A stretch of 64,000 nucleotides of DNA from assembly GCA_028641055.1 (NCBI GenBank), contig CM054062.1, forward strand, positions 234,496,376 to 234,560,375, in the 5' to 3' direction. The DNA comes from Alopecurus myosuroides (taxonomy: Eukaryota > Streptophyta > Magnoliopsida > Poales > Poaceae). The translations under genes and the position numbers were made by a program. Under the pieces are notes generated by a model. It was given only the letters and a program-made list of their open reading frames with translations, was not told the DNA's origin and ran no database searches. Position 1 is the stretch's first letter. The number at the start of each line of letters is the position of its first letter. Below are positions 22,870 to 35,074 of the stretch, piece after piece.

Positions 22870-22934
22870 TCACCAAGTCATCCATAACCGCGGACAACAC
22901 GGCTTCTCGAGAAGATTTAACCCTGCAGGGATGC
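22870..22934 (-). repeat. palindrome block in LTR B1
   Basis: The order on + is CCGCGG, then CTTCTCGAGAAG, then CCCTGCAGGG, each a perfect palindrome, within a stretch that begins CACCAAGTCATCC. The same block occurs in B2 (28013-28077), in both LTRs of A and, with paired changes, in both LTRs of C. Confidence 0.9.
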
Positions 22935-24828
22935 ACCAATTTGGCCGTACACGTAAGAATGACCCGCCAGATGGAAATGCACTTCTACCAAGCGAGGCAC
23001 TCAACACAACCCAACTCTTCTTCACATCAAGCCCAAAGAACCACGTGATGTGCGTGCGCGGCTAATCGAGCCCCCACGAAGAAAAGGGGGACCCTCATAG
23101 CACTGGAAGACCACGCCGCCCTAAATGCCGACTACAAAAGTTTCACCCTGGCGCCAAGGGCTCGCACCTGCATATGCATGCATCAAATGGAAAACCCGAA
23201 CTAAGTGTGGCGATTTGGACGAGATGCGAATCGAATCAGAATTGCGGGGGACGCCCATACTCGCTTCCCACATGCGGTTAGTGCGCTCATCATAGATCGG
23301 AGGACAAGACCCTTTTCCTAATTAAGTTCGACACTAGCAGGCCTCAAAACCACGCCGGGCCTCCTGCCGGTGCCTTATCATCAAATTATTATTACCCAAA
23401 ACATTAACATGTTGTTGATTGAATTGAAACCCAACTATCGACTAAACAGGTGATACGACAATGGACAACAAGACTCGCGCGCAAACAAACCTAAGCATGC
23501 AACTGCGACACGAGGGCCAACAAGGTAAACAAACAACAGGTAATAGGAAGTGGAAGGAAGGCTATATCATGGTTGCAAGGTAAACATATGATAGGATCGA
23601 GACACAAGCATAGAATCATAAGGCTAGAATAAAGCCAACGGGAAGAATCGGTAACAAGTGATGAAAGGCAGCCATAGGTAGCAAGTGAGTATACTTGCCT
23701 GGGATCCAGCAAGTAGAGGTACATCCGCAGAACTTGTCGTTGCTCACATCATCTCAACGTCCTATCCGCGAAGAAGCAACGAGCTAGAACAAACACCAGA
23801 TGCAATAATTACTTCTACGGCAAAAGATCCAGCATAATCAAGATATGGATGCATGACAAGTTTAAGGATGCATCAAAGATAAACTAGTTGACATGGTAAA
23901 CATATTTAAATGGGCCCATATGCAATTTGGAGTGCATATGGAAAGGCCCATGAATTAATGTTGAATTAAATGATCTACAAATAACCATCATGTGAAAGTT
24001 GATTAGAATGATGCATGGATGATGAAAACAATAAGAAAACGACAATAGTTTCAGTTTGATATGTTGTTTACCAAGTTTGGAATTTTATTTATTAAGTTAT
24101 GAACTTTGGCATTTTAAATGATTTAAACAAACATTTGTTGTTTTCACCAATTTTAAATGTTCAAAACAGAAAAAAAAATTTATATTTGGAAAATAACACA
24201 AAATTTTAGATGGAATACATATTTCATTTGTTGAATTTGGATTTTAGATGAGCAAATTATTAAATTGACAATTTTAAATGCATTAATTAAGAATTAGTTG
24301 TTTTCAGCAATTTAATTTATTCAAAACAGAAAACAAAGTTTATATTTGGAAATCTTGTTCAAATTTGTATGGAAACCATATTTTACATTTTAAATTTGGA
24401 GTTCATTTGAATTATTTATAAGCATTTTTTTTATTCTGCCCCTTTTAGTAAACAGGAGGAAACATGTTCAAATTTAATTCAATTGTGACGAAATAAAATA
24501 CCACTGTGTATAGTTTGTTAAGACAAAATTTTAGAGCCCAAGTTTGCTCAATTTAGGTGAACAGAACTCAAGTTATGAATTTCCAAAGTTTCAAATTTTA
24601 ATAGCCTTTTCTGTATTTAATTATTTAGTGCAAAATTTATTACAGAAACATGTTGCAACTTTATTACTATAAGAAAGAGCACAAGATGCTAAATCCATAG
24701 AAATTTGAATCATTGAAATTGGAGCATTTTTCAATTTGTTATTGATTTTACAAATAAAGATTTAGTTCTGTTTTTCTGGATTTCGAGGATAAAAGAAAAT
24801 GGAGAAAAAAAAGGGGTGGCTTTGCTGC

Positions 24829-24896
24829 GGAAGGGGATCGAACCGGGGATCTCTCCCTCGCGCGGATTGGTGGTCTAGCCACTGGGCTGTGCGATC
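24829..24896 (-). other. tRNA-like (Pol III A/B box) segment in LTR B1
   Basis: On the - strand AGCCCAGTGGCTAGACC resembles an A box and CCCGGTTCGATCCCC matches a B box/T-arm about 35 bp further on. It is repeated in B2 at 29967-30034. Transcription is not shown. It could be a captured tRNA-derived SINE head. Confidence 0.55.
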
Positions 24897-26069
24897 GGTT
24901 TTGATTGACTAGGGGAGCTCGGCCCATACGAGGAGATGCTGCGCGGGCGCTGAACTTTCTGACGAAACTGAACCTGCACGCAACGGTGACAGGCGGCCAG
25001 CAGCGATCCGCAGCGGAGCGGATGGTGTCGCTCGATGGTGAGGTACTGGCGCTCGACGGCGGCCCACAGAGCAACGGGGAGGAAGGAGGAAGGGGGCCAG
25101 GAGGCGGGGGCTCACCGCGGGGTCGTCGACGCAGGGAGGCGCGGGGTAGACGACGGCCTCTGTCAGCGGACAGCCACGGAACAGCCGAGCGGCGGCGGAC
25201 AACGGCGATGGTGAGGCGCTCCTAGTGGCTCTCGGACCCCGACGAGGAAACGCAGAGGGAGCGGGTTGTGCCCCGGTTCCATTCCCGCCGAAACCGAGGC
25301 CCGACGACGAACACGGCGACGGCGCGCGGAGCTCCAAGACGCGGCCATGGAGAGGTTCGTTGGGGTTCAGAAATTTCAGAGAAGAACATAGGAGGAATAA
25401 GGAGGGTGGCTGCGATGGAAAGGAGAGAGCTGGGGCTAGGGTTTGGGAGGCTGAGGGGTAGGTATAGGGGAGGGGGAGCAGGTGGGAGAGGGGTCCAGTG
25501 GAGGGGAAAGCAGCATGCTCTCCTCGTGCCTGTTCGTCCATACGGGGAAGAAAGGTACGTGGGTGGGCTGGGCTTTGCTCTGTGGGTTGTAGGTGGGCCT
25601 TTGTGGCCTGCCTCCCCGCTGGTGATTTTATTCTTTTTCTTTCTTTTATATTTTTTTTGTAGCAAAGGGATAAGAGAGAAAGAAGGGGTTTTAGGGTTTT
25701 ATAAAAAATTTGAAAACAATTTTATTGCATTGAGCATATTGAATGCCCAAGTGCACCAAGTTTTGTTTTTCAAAATTTCAAATATTTATTTGTTGTTTGA
25801 ATTTGAATTTGAAATTCAAATTAGGGTTTTAATAAAAGGAATTTTATTAACCAAGCCAATTTTTAATTTCAATTCAATTTTTATGGAAACAATTTGATTT
25901 GAAAACAAAGGTGTATTGTTTGAAAATTTAAATTGGTTTGAATTTTTGTTTTGTTTTTGAATTGGTTTGCAAGCAAAGGTGCAGATGATGCATGTGATGC
26001 AATGCCATGAGAAAGGAAAGCAAACAATTCTAGTTGGGGGGGGGGGGGGGAGATCCCCCGGGTGTTACA

Positions 26070-27248
26070 TGGATGGAAATATTTCTGTCTATAAAGCACG
26101 ACTTGTCGCGAAGGGGTTCCGACAGGTTCAAGGAGTTGACTATGACGAGACCTTCTCGCCAGTAGCGATGCTTAAATCAGTTCGGATCATGTTAGCCATA
26201 GCAGCCTATTTCGACTGTGAGATATGGCAGATGGATGTAAAGACGGCTTTCCTTAATGGAAATTTAACTGAGGATGTGTATATGATACAGCCCGAAGGTT
26301 TCGTTGATCCGGCTAATGCTCACAAGGTATGCAAGCTTCAGAAATCCGTTTATGGGTTGAAGCAAGCATCTCGGAGTTGGAACATTCGCTTTGATGAGGT
26401 AGTCAAATTGTTTGGCTTCATCAAGAGCGATCATGATTCTTGTTTATACAAGAAGTTTAGTGGGAGCAAAGTAAATTTTCTAATCTTATATGTGGATGAC
26501 ATATTACTGATGAGAAATGATGTCATGATGTTGCAAGAAACCAAAGAACCATTGGAAAGGAGTTTCTCAATGAAGGTTTTGGGTGAGGCGACTTACATAT
26601 TAGGAATCAGGATCTATAGAGATAGATCAAGGCGGCTCATTGGATTGAGTCAGAGTACATATCTGGACAAAGTTTTGAAGAAATTCAAAATGGAAGAGTC
26701 CGAGAAGAGATTCTTGCCGATGTCCCATGGCATAAAACTTAGCAAGACTCAGTGTCCTTCGACGACTGATGAGCGAAGTCGGATGAGTGTGATCCTGTAT
26801 GCTTCGGCAATCAGATCCATCATGTATGCCATAATTTGTACTAGGCCAGATGTTTTCTATGCTCTAAGTGTTACGAGCAGATACCAGGCTGACCCTGGCG
26901 AAGCCCACTGGGCAGCGGTTAAAAACATCCTTAAGTACTTGAGAAAGACTAAGGAAATGTTCCTAGTTTATGGAGGTGATGAGGAATTCAGTGTAAAGGG
27001 TTACACTGATGCAAGTTATCTCACTGACTCAGATGATTCTCGTTCACAATCTGGATACGTGTCCGTAATGAATGGAGGGGCTGTGAGCTGGAAGAGTTCC
27101 AAGCAAGATACGGTGTCTGCATCTACAACAGAGACTGAGTATATTGCTGCCTCAGAGGCGGCAAAGGAAGCTGTTTGGATCAGGAACCTCCTGATAGATC
27201 TTGGTGTAGTTCAGGGCGCGTCCAATCCTTTGGACGTATATTGTGACA
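26070..27248 (+). pseudogene. copia F pol, reverse transcriptase and RNase H start
   Basis: The frame resumes after B1 with NISVYKARLVAKGFRQVQGV and runs open to B2. It contains WQMDVKTAFLNG and the catalytic YVDD in LYVDDILLMRND, then the RNase H start (VKGYTDASYLTD and STTETEYIAASEA). It ends at LDVYCD, where B2 is inserted; the last piece lies at 32138-32366. The catalytic motifs are intact here, so this protein was disabled by the stops upstream and the nested insertions. Confidence 0.93.
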
Positions 27249-29966
27249 TGTGACGCCCCGGGATCGGGTATTATGGGGATTTCAGCGTTCCCGCCCAAAT
27301 CCACATAATATCAGATCCTAGGTTGTCATTTCTGATAACATTACAACAGTTCACGAATAATCCACAACAACAACAGAGGAGGTATATACAAGACGACTCA
27401 AACGAGTCAAGGATACAACTGATACAATACAAAGATCCAAATAATAGCGGAAGAAACAACATAGTGTCCGACTACGGACAAGATACAAATTGGACTAAGA
27501 GTCCTGAAGATAACCGATGGCGTCCAATCCATGCCCAGGCCAAGCCGGAGGGATTCCCAAGCTAACGTCGTCAGACTTCAAACCTGTTGACTGCAATGTG
27601 GAATATGCAGCCACGAAATGGATTCGTGGGTCAGTACTATTAAGTACTGGCAAGTGGATAAACCATACTCACAATATACCAGCATAACCAATCATCACAA
27701 GATACAAATACTTTGGGTACAACGGAAAGGAAGGGATTATTGCAGAAAGCGGCAGCGAGCTGCACTAACTAACTACAGAGACGCGCTACAACATCCGGCT
27801 AAAAGAAAGGGATAAGATAGCGTATCAGAACCAACTACAACTACTCACCAAACAATATCCATCCAATGTTACCCCCTACTAAGGAAGCAACCCAAGGAAA
27901 CTCACGCGGTTGATTAAGGTGACATTCATTTTTATGGTGGAGGTAATCTATATTACTAGTCAAGTTATCATCGTTAAGTGTAAGTTGTCTGAGTACTTGT
28001 TAGCCAGCACTTTCACCAAGTCATCCATAACCGCAGACAACACGGCTTCTCGAGAAGATTTAACCCTGCAGGGATGCACCAATTTGGCCGTACACGTAAG
28101 AATGACCCGCCAGATGGAAATGCACTTCCACCAAGCGAGGCACTCAACACAACCCAACTCTTCTTCGCATCAAGCCCAAAGAACCACGTGCTGTGCGTGC
28201 GCGGCTAATCGAGCCCCCACGAAGAAAAGGGGGACCCTCATAGCACTGGAAGACCACGCCGCCCTAAATGCCGACTACAAAAGTTCCACCCTGGCGCCAA
28301 GGGCTCGCACCTGCATATGCATGCATCAAATGGAAAGACCAAACTAAGTGTGGCGATTTGGACGAGATGCGAATCGAATCAGAATTGCGGGGGGCGCCCA
28401 TACTCGCTTCCCACATGCGGTTAGTGCGCTCATCATGGATCGGAGGACAAGACCCTTTTCCTAATTAAGTTCGACACTAGCAGGCCTCAAAACCACACCG
28501 GGCCTCCTGCCGGTGCCTTATCATCAAATTATTATTACCCAAAACATTAACATGTTGTTGATTGAATTGAAACCCAACTATCGACTAAACAGGTGATACG
28601 ACAATGGACAACAAGACTCGCGCGGAAACAAACCTAAGCATGGAACTACGACACGAGGGCCAACAAGGTAAACAAACAACATGTAATAGGAAGTGGAAGG
28701 AAGGCTATATCATGGTTGCAAGGTAAACATAGATAGGATCGAGACACAAGCATCGAATCATAAGGCTAGAATAAAGGCAACGGGAAGAATCGGTAACAAG
28801 TGATGAAAGGCAGCCATAGGTAGCAAGTGAGTATACTTGCCTGGGATCCAGCATGTAGAGGTACATCCGCAGAACTTGTCGTTGCTCACATCATCTCAAC
28901 GCCCTATCCGCGAAGAAGCAACGAGCTAGAAAAACACCAGATGCAATAATTACTTCTACGTCAAAAGATCCAACATGATCAAGATATGGATGCATGACAA
29001 GTTTAAGGATGCATCAAAGATAAACTAGTTGACATGGAAAACATATTTAAATGGGCCCATATGCAATTTGGAGTGCATATGGAAAGGCCCATGAATTAAT
29101 GTTGAATTAAATGATCTACAAATAACCATCATGTGAAAGTTGATTAGAATGATGCATGGATGATGAAAACAATAAGAAAACAACAATAGTTTCAGTTTGA
29201 TATGTTGTTTACCAAGTTTGGAATTTTATTTATTAAGTTATGAACTACGGCATTTTAAATGATTTAGACAAACATTTGTTGTTTTCACCAATTTTAAATG
29301 TTCAAAATAGATAATAAAATTTATATTTGTAAATAACACAAAATTTTAGATGGAATACATATTTCATTTGTTGAATTTTGATTTTAGATGAGCAAATTAT
29401 TAAATTGACAATTTTAAATGCATTAATTAAGAAATAGTTGTTTTCAGCAATTTAATTTGTTCAAAACAGAAAACAAAGTTTATATTTGGAAAGCTTGTTC
29501 AAATTTGCATGAAATCCATATTTTACATTTTAAATTTGGAGTTCATTTGAATTATTTATAAGCATTTTTTTATTCTGCCCCTTTTAGTAAACAGGAGGAA
29601 ACATGTTCAAATTTAATTCAATTGTGACCAAATAAAATACCACTGTGTAGAGTTTGTTAAGACAAAATTTTAGAGCCCAAGTTTGCTCAATTTGGGTGAA
29701 CAGAACTCAAGTTATGAATTTCCAAAGTTTGAAATTTTAATAGCCTTTTCTGTATTTAATTATTTAGTGCAAAATTTATTACAGAAACATGTTGCAACTT
29801 TGTTACTAACAGAAAGAGCACACGATGCTGAATCCATAGAAATTTGAATCATTGAAATTGGAGCATTTTTCAATTTGTTATTGGTTTTACAAATAAAGAT
29901 TTAGTTCTGTTTTTCTGGATTTCGAGGATAAAAGAAAATGGAGAAAAAAAGGGGTGGCTTTGCTGC

Positions 29967-30034
29967 GGAAGGGGATCGAACCGGGGATCTCTCCCTCGCG
30001 CGGATTGGTGGTCTAGCCACTGGGCTGTGCGATC
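29967..30034 (-). other. tRNA-like (Pol III A/B box) segment in LTR of B2
   Basis: Same as the segment in B1. The B box complement GGGATCGAACC is at 29972-29982 and the A-box-like part at 30009-30022. Confidence 0.55.
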
Positions 30035-31212
30035 GGTTTTGATTGACTAGGGGAGCTCGGCCCATATGAGGAGATGCTGCGCGGGCGCTGAACTTTCTGA
30101 CGAAACTGAACCTGCACGCAACGGTGACAGGCGGCCAGCAGCGATCCACATCGGAGCGGATGGTGCTGCTCGATGGCGAGGTACTGGCGCTCGACGGCGG
30201 CCCACAGAGCAACGGGGAGGAAGGAGGAAGGGGGCCCGGAGGCGGGGGCTCACCGCGGGGTCGTCGACGCAGGGAGGCGCGGGGTAGACGACGACCTCTG
30301 TCAGCGGACAGCCACGGAACAGCCGAGTGGCGGCGGACAACGGCGATGGTGAGGCGCTCCTAGTGGCTCTCGGACCCCGACGAGGAAACGCAGAGGGAGC
30401 GGGTTGTGCCCCGGTTCCATTCCCGCCGGAACCGAGGCCCGACGACGAACACGGCGACGACGCGCGGAGCTCCAAGACGCGGCCATGGAGAGGTTCGTTG
30501 GAGTTCAGAAATTTTAGAGAAGAACATAGGAGGAAGAAGGAGGGTGGCGGCTGCGATGGAAAGGAGAGGAAGGAGAGAGCTGGGGCTAGGGGTTGGGAGG
30601 CTGAGGGGTAGGTATAGGGGAGGGGGAGCAGGTGGGAGAGGGGTCCAGTGGAGGGGAAAGCAGCACGCTCTCCTCGTGCCTTTTCGTCCGTACGGGGAAG
30701 AAAGGTACGTGGGTGGGCTGGGCTTTGCTCTGTGGGTTGTAGGTGGGCCTTTGTGGCCTGCCTCCCCACTGGTGATTTTATTCTTTTTCTTTCTTTTATA
30801 TTTTTTTTGTAGCAAAGGGATAAGAGAGAAAGAAGGGGTTTTAGGGTTTTATAAAAAATTTGAAAACAATTTTATTGCATTGAGCATATTGAATGCCCAA
30901 GTGCACCAAGTTTTGTTTTTCAAAATTTCAAATATTTATTTGTTGTTTGAATTTGAATTTGAAATTCAAATTAGGGTTTTAATAAAAGGAATTTTATTAA
31001 CCATGCCAATTTTTAATTTCAATTCAATTTTTATGGAAACAATTTGATTTGAAAACAAAGGTGTATTGTTTGAAAATTTAAATTGGTTTGAATTTTTGTT
31101 TTGTTTTTGAATTGGTTTGCAAGCAAAGGTGCAGATGATGCATGTGATGCAATGCCATGAGAAAGGAAAGCAAACAATTCTAGTTGGGGGGGGAGATCCC
31201 CCGGGTGTTACA

Positions 31213-31712
31213 GACGACACCACTAACAAGGGATTGCGCCCTCGCAATCCACCCACTAACCCGGGAGGGGAAAGAATTTCGACTATCGACTCTTCATGCT
31301 TCCAGTTGATCTCCTCGACACCACTAACAAGGGCTTCTCGACACCACTAACAAGAGATTCTTGCTCGTTGTTGATGATGATGCTCTTCCGGTGAGAACCT
31401 TCCGAAGATCGAACCTATTAGGATATAAGGCTAAGAGAACGTCCAACCCACGTAGGATCCTATCACTTTGAAATATAGAAAAGAGGGGAGACTCCAAAAC
31501 AAATAAGGTAGGAGGAGAAATAGAATAGAGGAAAGGAATAAACAAGAATCCTATCGAGAGGTTTCCAAAACAGATTTTTGCACAAATAGTTTTGACACTC
31601 TAAGAAGACGACCGTTAGCGAGGTTATCCTACAGGCTTTGCGGACCCGTTGCTTCGATAACCATTCGTATCGAAACAACTGCGGGAATTGGAAACCATGC
31701 TCTGATACCATT
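31213..31712 (-). mobile_element. minimal internal domain of B2
   Basis: These 500 bp lie between the LTRs. On - they begin with the primer site and end with a perfect hairpin (31231-31250, 8-bp stem and 4-nt loop) close to the 3' LTR. The motif GACACCACTAACAAG occurs three times on + (two in element A). No coding domain and no clear polypurine tract are visible. It presumably holds packaging signals only, an inference from its content. Confidence 0.85.
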
Positions 31713-32137
31713 TGTGACGCCCCGGGATCGGGTATTATGGGGATTTCAGCGTTCCCGCCCAAATCCACATAATATCAGATCCTAGGTTGTCATTTCTGAT
31801 AACATTACAACAGTTCACGAATAATCCACAACAACAACCGAGGAGGTATATACAAGACGACTCAAACGAGTCAAGGATACAACCAATACAATACAAAGAT
31901 CCAAATAACAGCGGAAGAAACAACATAGTGTCCGACTAAGGACAAGATACAAATTGGACTAAGAGTCCTGAAGATAACCGATGGCGTCCAATCCCTGCCC
32001 AGGACAAGCCGGAGGGATTCCCAAGCTAACGTCGTGAGACTTCAAACCTGTTGACTGCAATGTGGAATATGCAGCCACGAAATGGATTCGTGGGTCAGTA
32101 CTATTAAGTACTGGCAAGTGGATAAACCATACTCACA

Positions 32138-32366
32138 TGACAACAATGGTGCTACCGCACAAGCCAAGGAACCTAGACAACACCAGAAGAACAAACATAT
32201 ACTCATGCGGTACCACCTCATTCGCCAGTTTGTCGAACAAGGTGATATCAAGTTATGCAAAGTACACACGGATGCAAACATTGCAGATCCGTTGACAAAG
32301 GCGCTACCACAGCCTAAGCATGAGGCGCACACGAGAGGTATGGGCATTAGATGCCTAGGCATATGA
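32138..32366 (+). pseudogene. copia F pol, end of RNase H
   Basis: After B2 the frame continues as CDNNGATAQAKEPRQHQKNK, HTDANIADPLTKALPQPKHE and the final stop at 32364-32366. This is the usual end of a copia polyprotein. Confidence 0.92.
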
Positions 32367-32391
32367 TGCCAAGATGATTGACTCTAGTGCA

Positions 32392-32400
32392 AGTGGGAGA
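32392..32400 (+). other. polypurine tract of copia F
   Basis: AGTGGGAGA lies directly before the 3' LTR (32402), the expected plus-strand primer position. Confidence 0.8.
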
Positions 32401-32401
32401 C

Positions 32402-33689
32402 TGTTGGGAATATGCCCTAGAGGCAATCATGGATGATGTCATTCCCAATGTATTCATAAATTTATTAAGTTGTTCTTGTTTTGAACATCTGATATATGTC
32501 ATTGAATATGTGATTAGATTGTGGAACTATATATTCATGTTGTTCATACTAGATTGTCCTTGGTCATTAAGGTTGTGCTGGACACACACCCTAGACTAAT
32601 GTGAGTGTTGGCTGATGACATGGTTCCACTTGTCATGGGCATGGTGATGCCATTCCAACGATCACGGACTTGGCTAAAGAGTTTAGCAAGTCGGACTGAC
32701 CAACATTGAGATGCAACGAGCAAGTCGTTATTTGCATGTCTCAATCAATGTAATCCTTAGACCTGAGGTTGTCGCACAATCCGAGTTGTGGATCACCGAC
32801 TTAGGTTCCGTTAAACGCTGCTCTGTGACAAGGCAGTTATAAAGGCAGAGTTCGGGTCGAATGAGAAACAAGCTGCGTGATGTGGATAATCAAGATGGGA
32901 TTTTGCCCTCCGAATGGAGAGATATTCTCTGGGCCCTCTCGAGTGATATGATTCAGGAAGCATGGCCATGCGCGACTCAGTTAAGTGTTAATTGCGTATG
33001 TTGACTAAGAGTTAGTCAGATGAATCACATATCACGGATCGAGAAGAGAGTTGAACTATTAAAGGGATGACGATACATCGCCTATAGTTCGACAAGGTAT
33101 ATCGTGAGGCAAAAGGGACTAAGATGAATATCACATTGAAAGGTTTGTCGTCATGACTCAATGGGACTTGGGAGTTGGCACGTTCTGCTAGGAGCCGCTA
33201 CCGATTGATCGATTAGGAGTTGGACTCCAATCGTGTCCAAGTCGCCATGAGCCTGCAGGGTCGCACACTTAAGAGAGGGAGCAATGACTGATTTTGTGAG
33301 TTGGACTCACAGAGGGAATGGGCCACAAGTGTTGTGAAGCCCACTACCATTCGCTATATAAAGAGGGGCGCAGGTTGCCCAGCGGGAAGGGGGGGTCCAC
33401 TCCCATGCGTTGGGAACCCTAGCCCACTCAGTCCAGCCGTCGCACCGGACCTAGCAGTCCGCCGTCGGAGCTCCTCCTCGTACGTGTGGATACTGGCAGA
33501 GATGATGTACGTTCAGCACTTCGACGTTCGTGGAATGGATCGGCTGGATTGGATCGTGGGACTACACTGCCCCGACGCGCTGCATCGATAATCCGCAACC
33601 GCGCGTCTAGTGGTAATCATCGTGGCCTTCTACCTCGGCTAGATCTTGGAAGTAGCGCGTAGGAAAAAGTTTTGTTTATCTCTATGCGT
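32402..33689 (+). mobile_element. 3' LTR of copia F, missing its last 7 bases
   Basis: It starts TGTTGGGAATATGCCC and contains a TATA box at 33355-33362. It stops at CTCTATGCGT, where the 5' LTR continues TCCAACA. The next bases (GGATACGGCC) are gene sequence that duplicates the left flank of the element. Confidence 0.93.
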
Positions 33690-33788
33690 GGATACGGCCA
33701 CCTCCTTCATGTACACGGCCATGGCATCTTGGATGTCGGCTGCCGCTGTCGGCTTCTTTATAGCCTTTGCCTTCTTGGTCCCAATAGG
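33690..33788 (-). pseudogene. NAM-associated/Myb-SANT-like protein, middle piece
   Basis: On the - strand this reads PIGTKKAKAIKKPTAAADIQDAMAVYMKEV. Bases 33691-33773 repeat 15291-15373 with two differences, so the residues TAAADIQDAMAVYMKEV occur on both sides of copia F. The right edge meets solo LTR E2 at a CCTAT target. The xPIGTKKAKA motif commonly precedes the C-terminal helix in NAM-associated proteins (recall). Confidence 0.7.
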
Positions 33789-35074
33789 TGATGAGGACGT
33801 GATCACACGCTCGTTGGGAGACTCCAAGCGAAAGGTATGATGCAGTCTAGAGTAAGTTTTCCCTAGTAAAGAACCAGAGTTATCGAACCAGTAGGACTTC
33901 ATAGTCTTGAAGAGGGTTGCTTGCATCAACAGCGTCAGAAAAGTATTGACGTGTAGTTGACGGGAGCGTGGAACCTACACATAAAAATAAAATCTCTCTT
34001 GCCCCAACTTTTTGGAAGGTTCTCAATCTTCCGGTCTTGCTGAAAACAGGAGAATTAAACGTACAGAGTCTTAGAAAACAATAAAAGTAAAAAACAGAAC
34101 AACGAGGAAATAATTATGAAAGTGATTAAAAGAAGGTTTCAATATGAGAAAAATAGGACCGGGGGGCATAGGTTCACTAGTGGTGTTTCTCCAAAGAAAA
34201 CAAACATTCTAGCTGAACAAATTACAGCCGGGCAATTGACAAATCATGAACGTATAACAGTACTATTATGAAGAGATAAATTTCACGGGTTTTCAACATT
34301 GTAGGCATTACGTCAAGGCATATGGAAAACTATCCATCATTCATCCATATCTACATATCCACCTCAAGAAAGTTATCCATCAAATCACTTGGTATTGAGT
34401 TGCAGCAACGAAGTGATTGATATGTGTGCAACAGACGAATGCATTAGGATCATTATGTAATGTAAGAAGTGGTTCCCATCCATAGACGAGAGCACCGATG
34501 TTTTCTCCCTAGTGGCAACAATACATCCTTCCCCCCCCCCCCCCCCCCGCACGTTTCCGTCACTCGAGCGCAGGCAACAAGGAGGCATCAACCCACTATC
34601 TACCATATAAATCCTCTCTTGGAGATGAACACAACTATGTGGCCAAGGTAATCATAAACACCGGAGAGCATTGCAAGACAAGATTAGAACTCTCTAAAAA
34701 TATAAGTGAAGCATCTCAGATTGACATGAACAAAATAATTATAATCTCATGGTTCATCAGATCCCAACAAAAAATAACATGCACAATTACATAACGGTGG
34801 TCTCGATCATGTCAGGCGGCCCACAAAACTCTAAACATGGAGGCATAAGGGAGAGAACAACCATCTAGCTACTACTATGGACCCGTAGTCCCGAGATGAA
34901 CTACTCACGCATATGTCCGGACGCAATCATGGCGATGTAGAGGCCTCTCCTAACGATCCCCCTCTCCGGCAGGGTGCCGGAGCAGGAATCCAGAATCCCT
35001 AGATTGGATTTTTGAGGTGATGGTGCCTCCCCGATGGTTTTAGAGTTAAAGGAAATTTATAAGCGAATGGGGCC
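33789..35074 (-). mobile_element. solo LTR E2, first part
   Basis: This aligns with solo LTR E (6838-8423) in the same orientation (TGATG..., CGTTGGGAGACTCCAAG, then GGAACCTACAC). It is cut at 35074 by element D and continues at 61827-62165, ending GCAACGTATCA. The combined length is about 1.6 kb. The flanks are ATAGG (33784-33788) and ATACC (62166-62170), an imperfect TSD explained if two bases were lost on one side. An 18-base C run lies at 34531-34548. Confidence 0.85.

Larger units (their letters stand above)
22106..26069 (-). mobile_element. solo LTR B1 of the long-LTR family, perfect TSD
   Basis: A 3964-bp sequence running TGTGACGCCCCGG to CCCCGGGTGTTACA is flanked by TGGAT on both sides (22101-22105 and 26070-26074), inside copia F reverse transcriptase. 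On the - strand it begins TGTAACACC and ends GGGGCGTCACA. It matches the full LTR of B2 over its whole length with few differences. It has an AT-rich part (24050-24780), a tRNA-like segment (24829-24896) and a GC-rich part (24900-25500). ORFs in the GC-rich part occur on both strands and show no domains. Confidence 0.93.
27249..32137 (-). mobile_element. element B2: LTR, short internal region, 5'-truncated LTR, perfect TSD
   Basis: On the - strand B2 reads: a 425-bp remnant of its 5' LTR (31713-32137), a tRNA-Met primer site (TGGTATCAGAGCATGG, complement near 31710), a 500-bp internal region (31213-31712), then a complete 3964-bp 3' LTR (27249-31212). The whole is flanked by TGACA at 27244-27248 and at 32138-32142, so the truncated end is a real insertion end rather than a later deletion. 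Joining the host sides restores the copia frame at YCDNNG. No gag or pol is present. The internal region has the same limits as that of element A, so this is the family's normal structure. Confidence 0.92.
15374..33689 (+). mobile_element. copia retrotransposon F, nested and decayed
   Basis: This element on + has a 5' LTR (15374-18270), a tRNA-Met type primer site, gag-pol in the copia order (gag, protease, integrase, reverse transcriptase, RNase H), a purine tract and a 3' LTR (32402-33689). It is interrupted by a LINE in the 5' LTR and by two long-LTR elements in pol (B1 22106-26069, B2 27249-32137). Without these its length is about 7.9 kb, normal for an autonomous copia element. It lies inside the NAM-associated-like pseudogene. 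The 3' LTR lacks its last 7 bases and is followed by an 83-bp copy of the left flank instead of a 5-bp TSD. Confidence 0.95.

Noticed and set aside
24900..25900. Several 100-240 codon ORFs on both strands in B1 and the matching part of B2 (30040-31050)
   Set aside because: They lie in the GC-rich part of an LTR, run on both strands and have no recognisable domain.
26036..26050. Length difference of the G run near the LTR end in B1 (15 G) and B2 (8 G), and the 18-base C run at 34531-34548
   Set aside because: Homopolymers slip readily and are prone to sequencing error; not a biological signal without verification.
32138..32142. Idea that B2's right LTR was shortened by a later deletion
   Set aside because: The exact TGACA repeat at both outer ends would not survive such a deletion.
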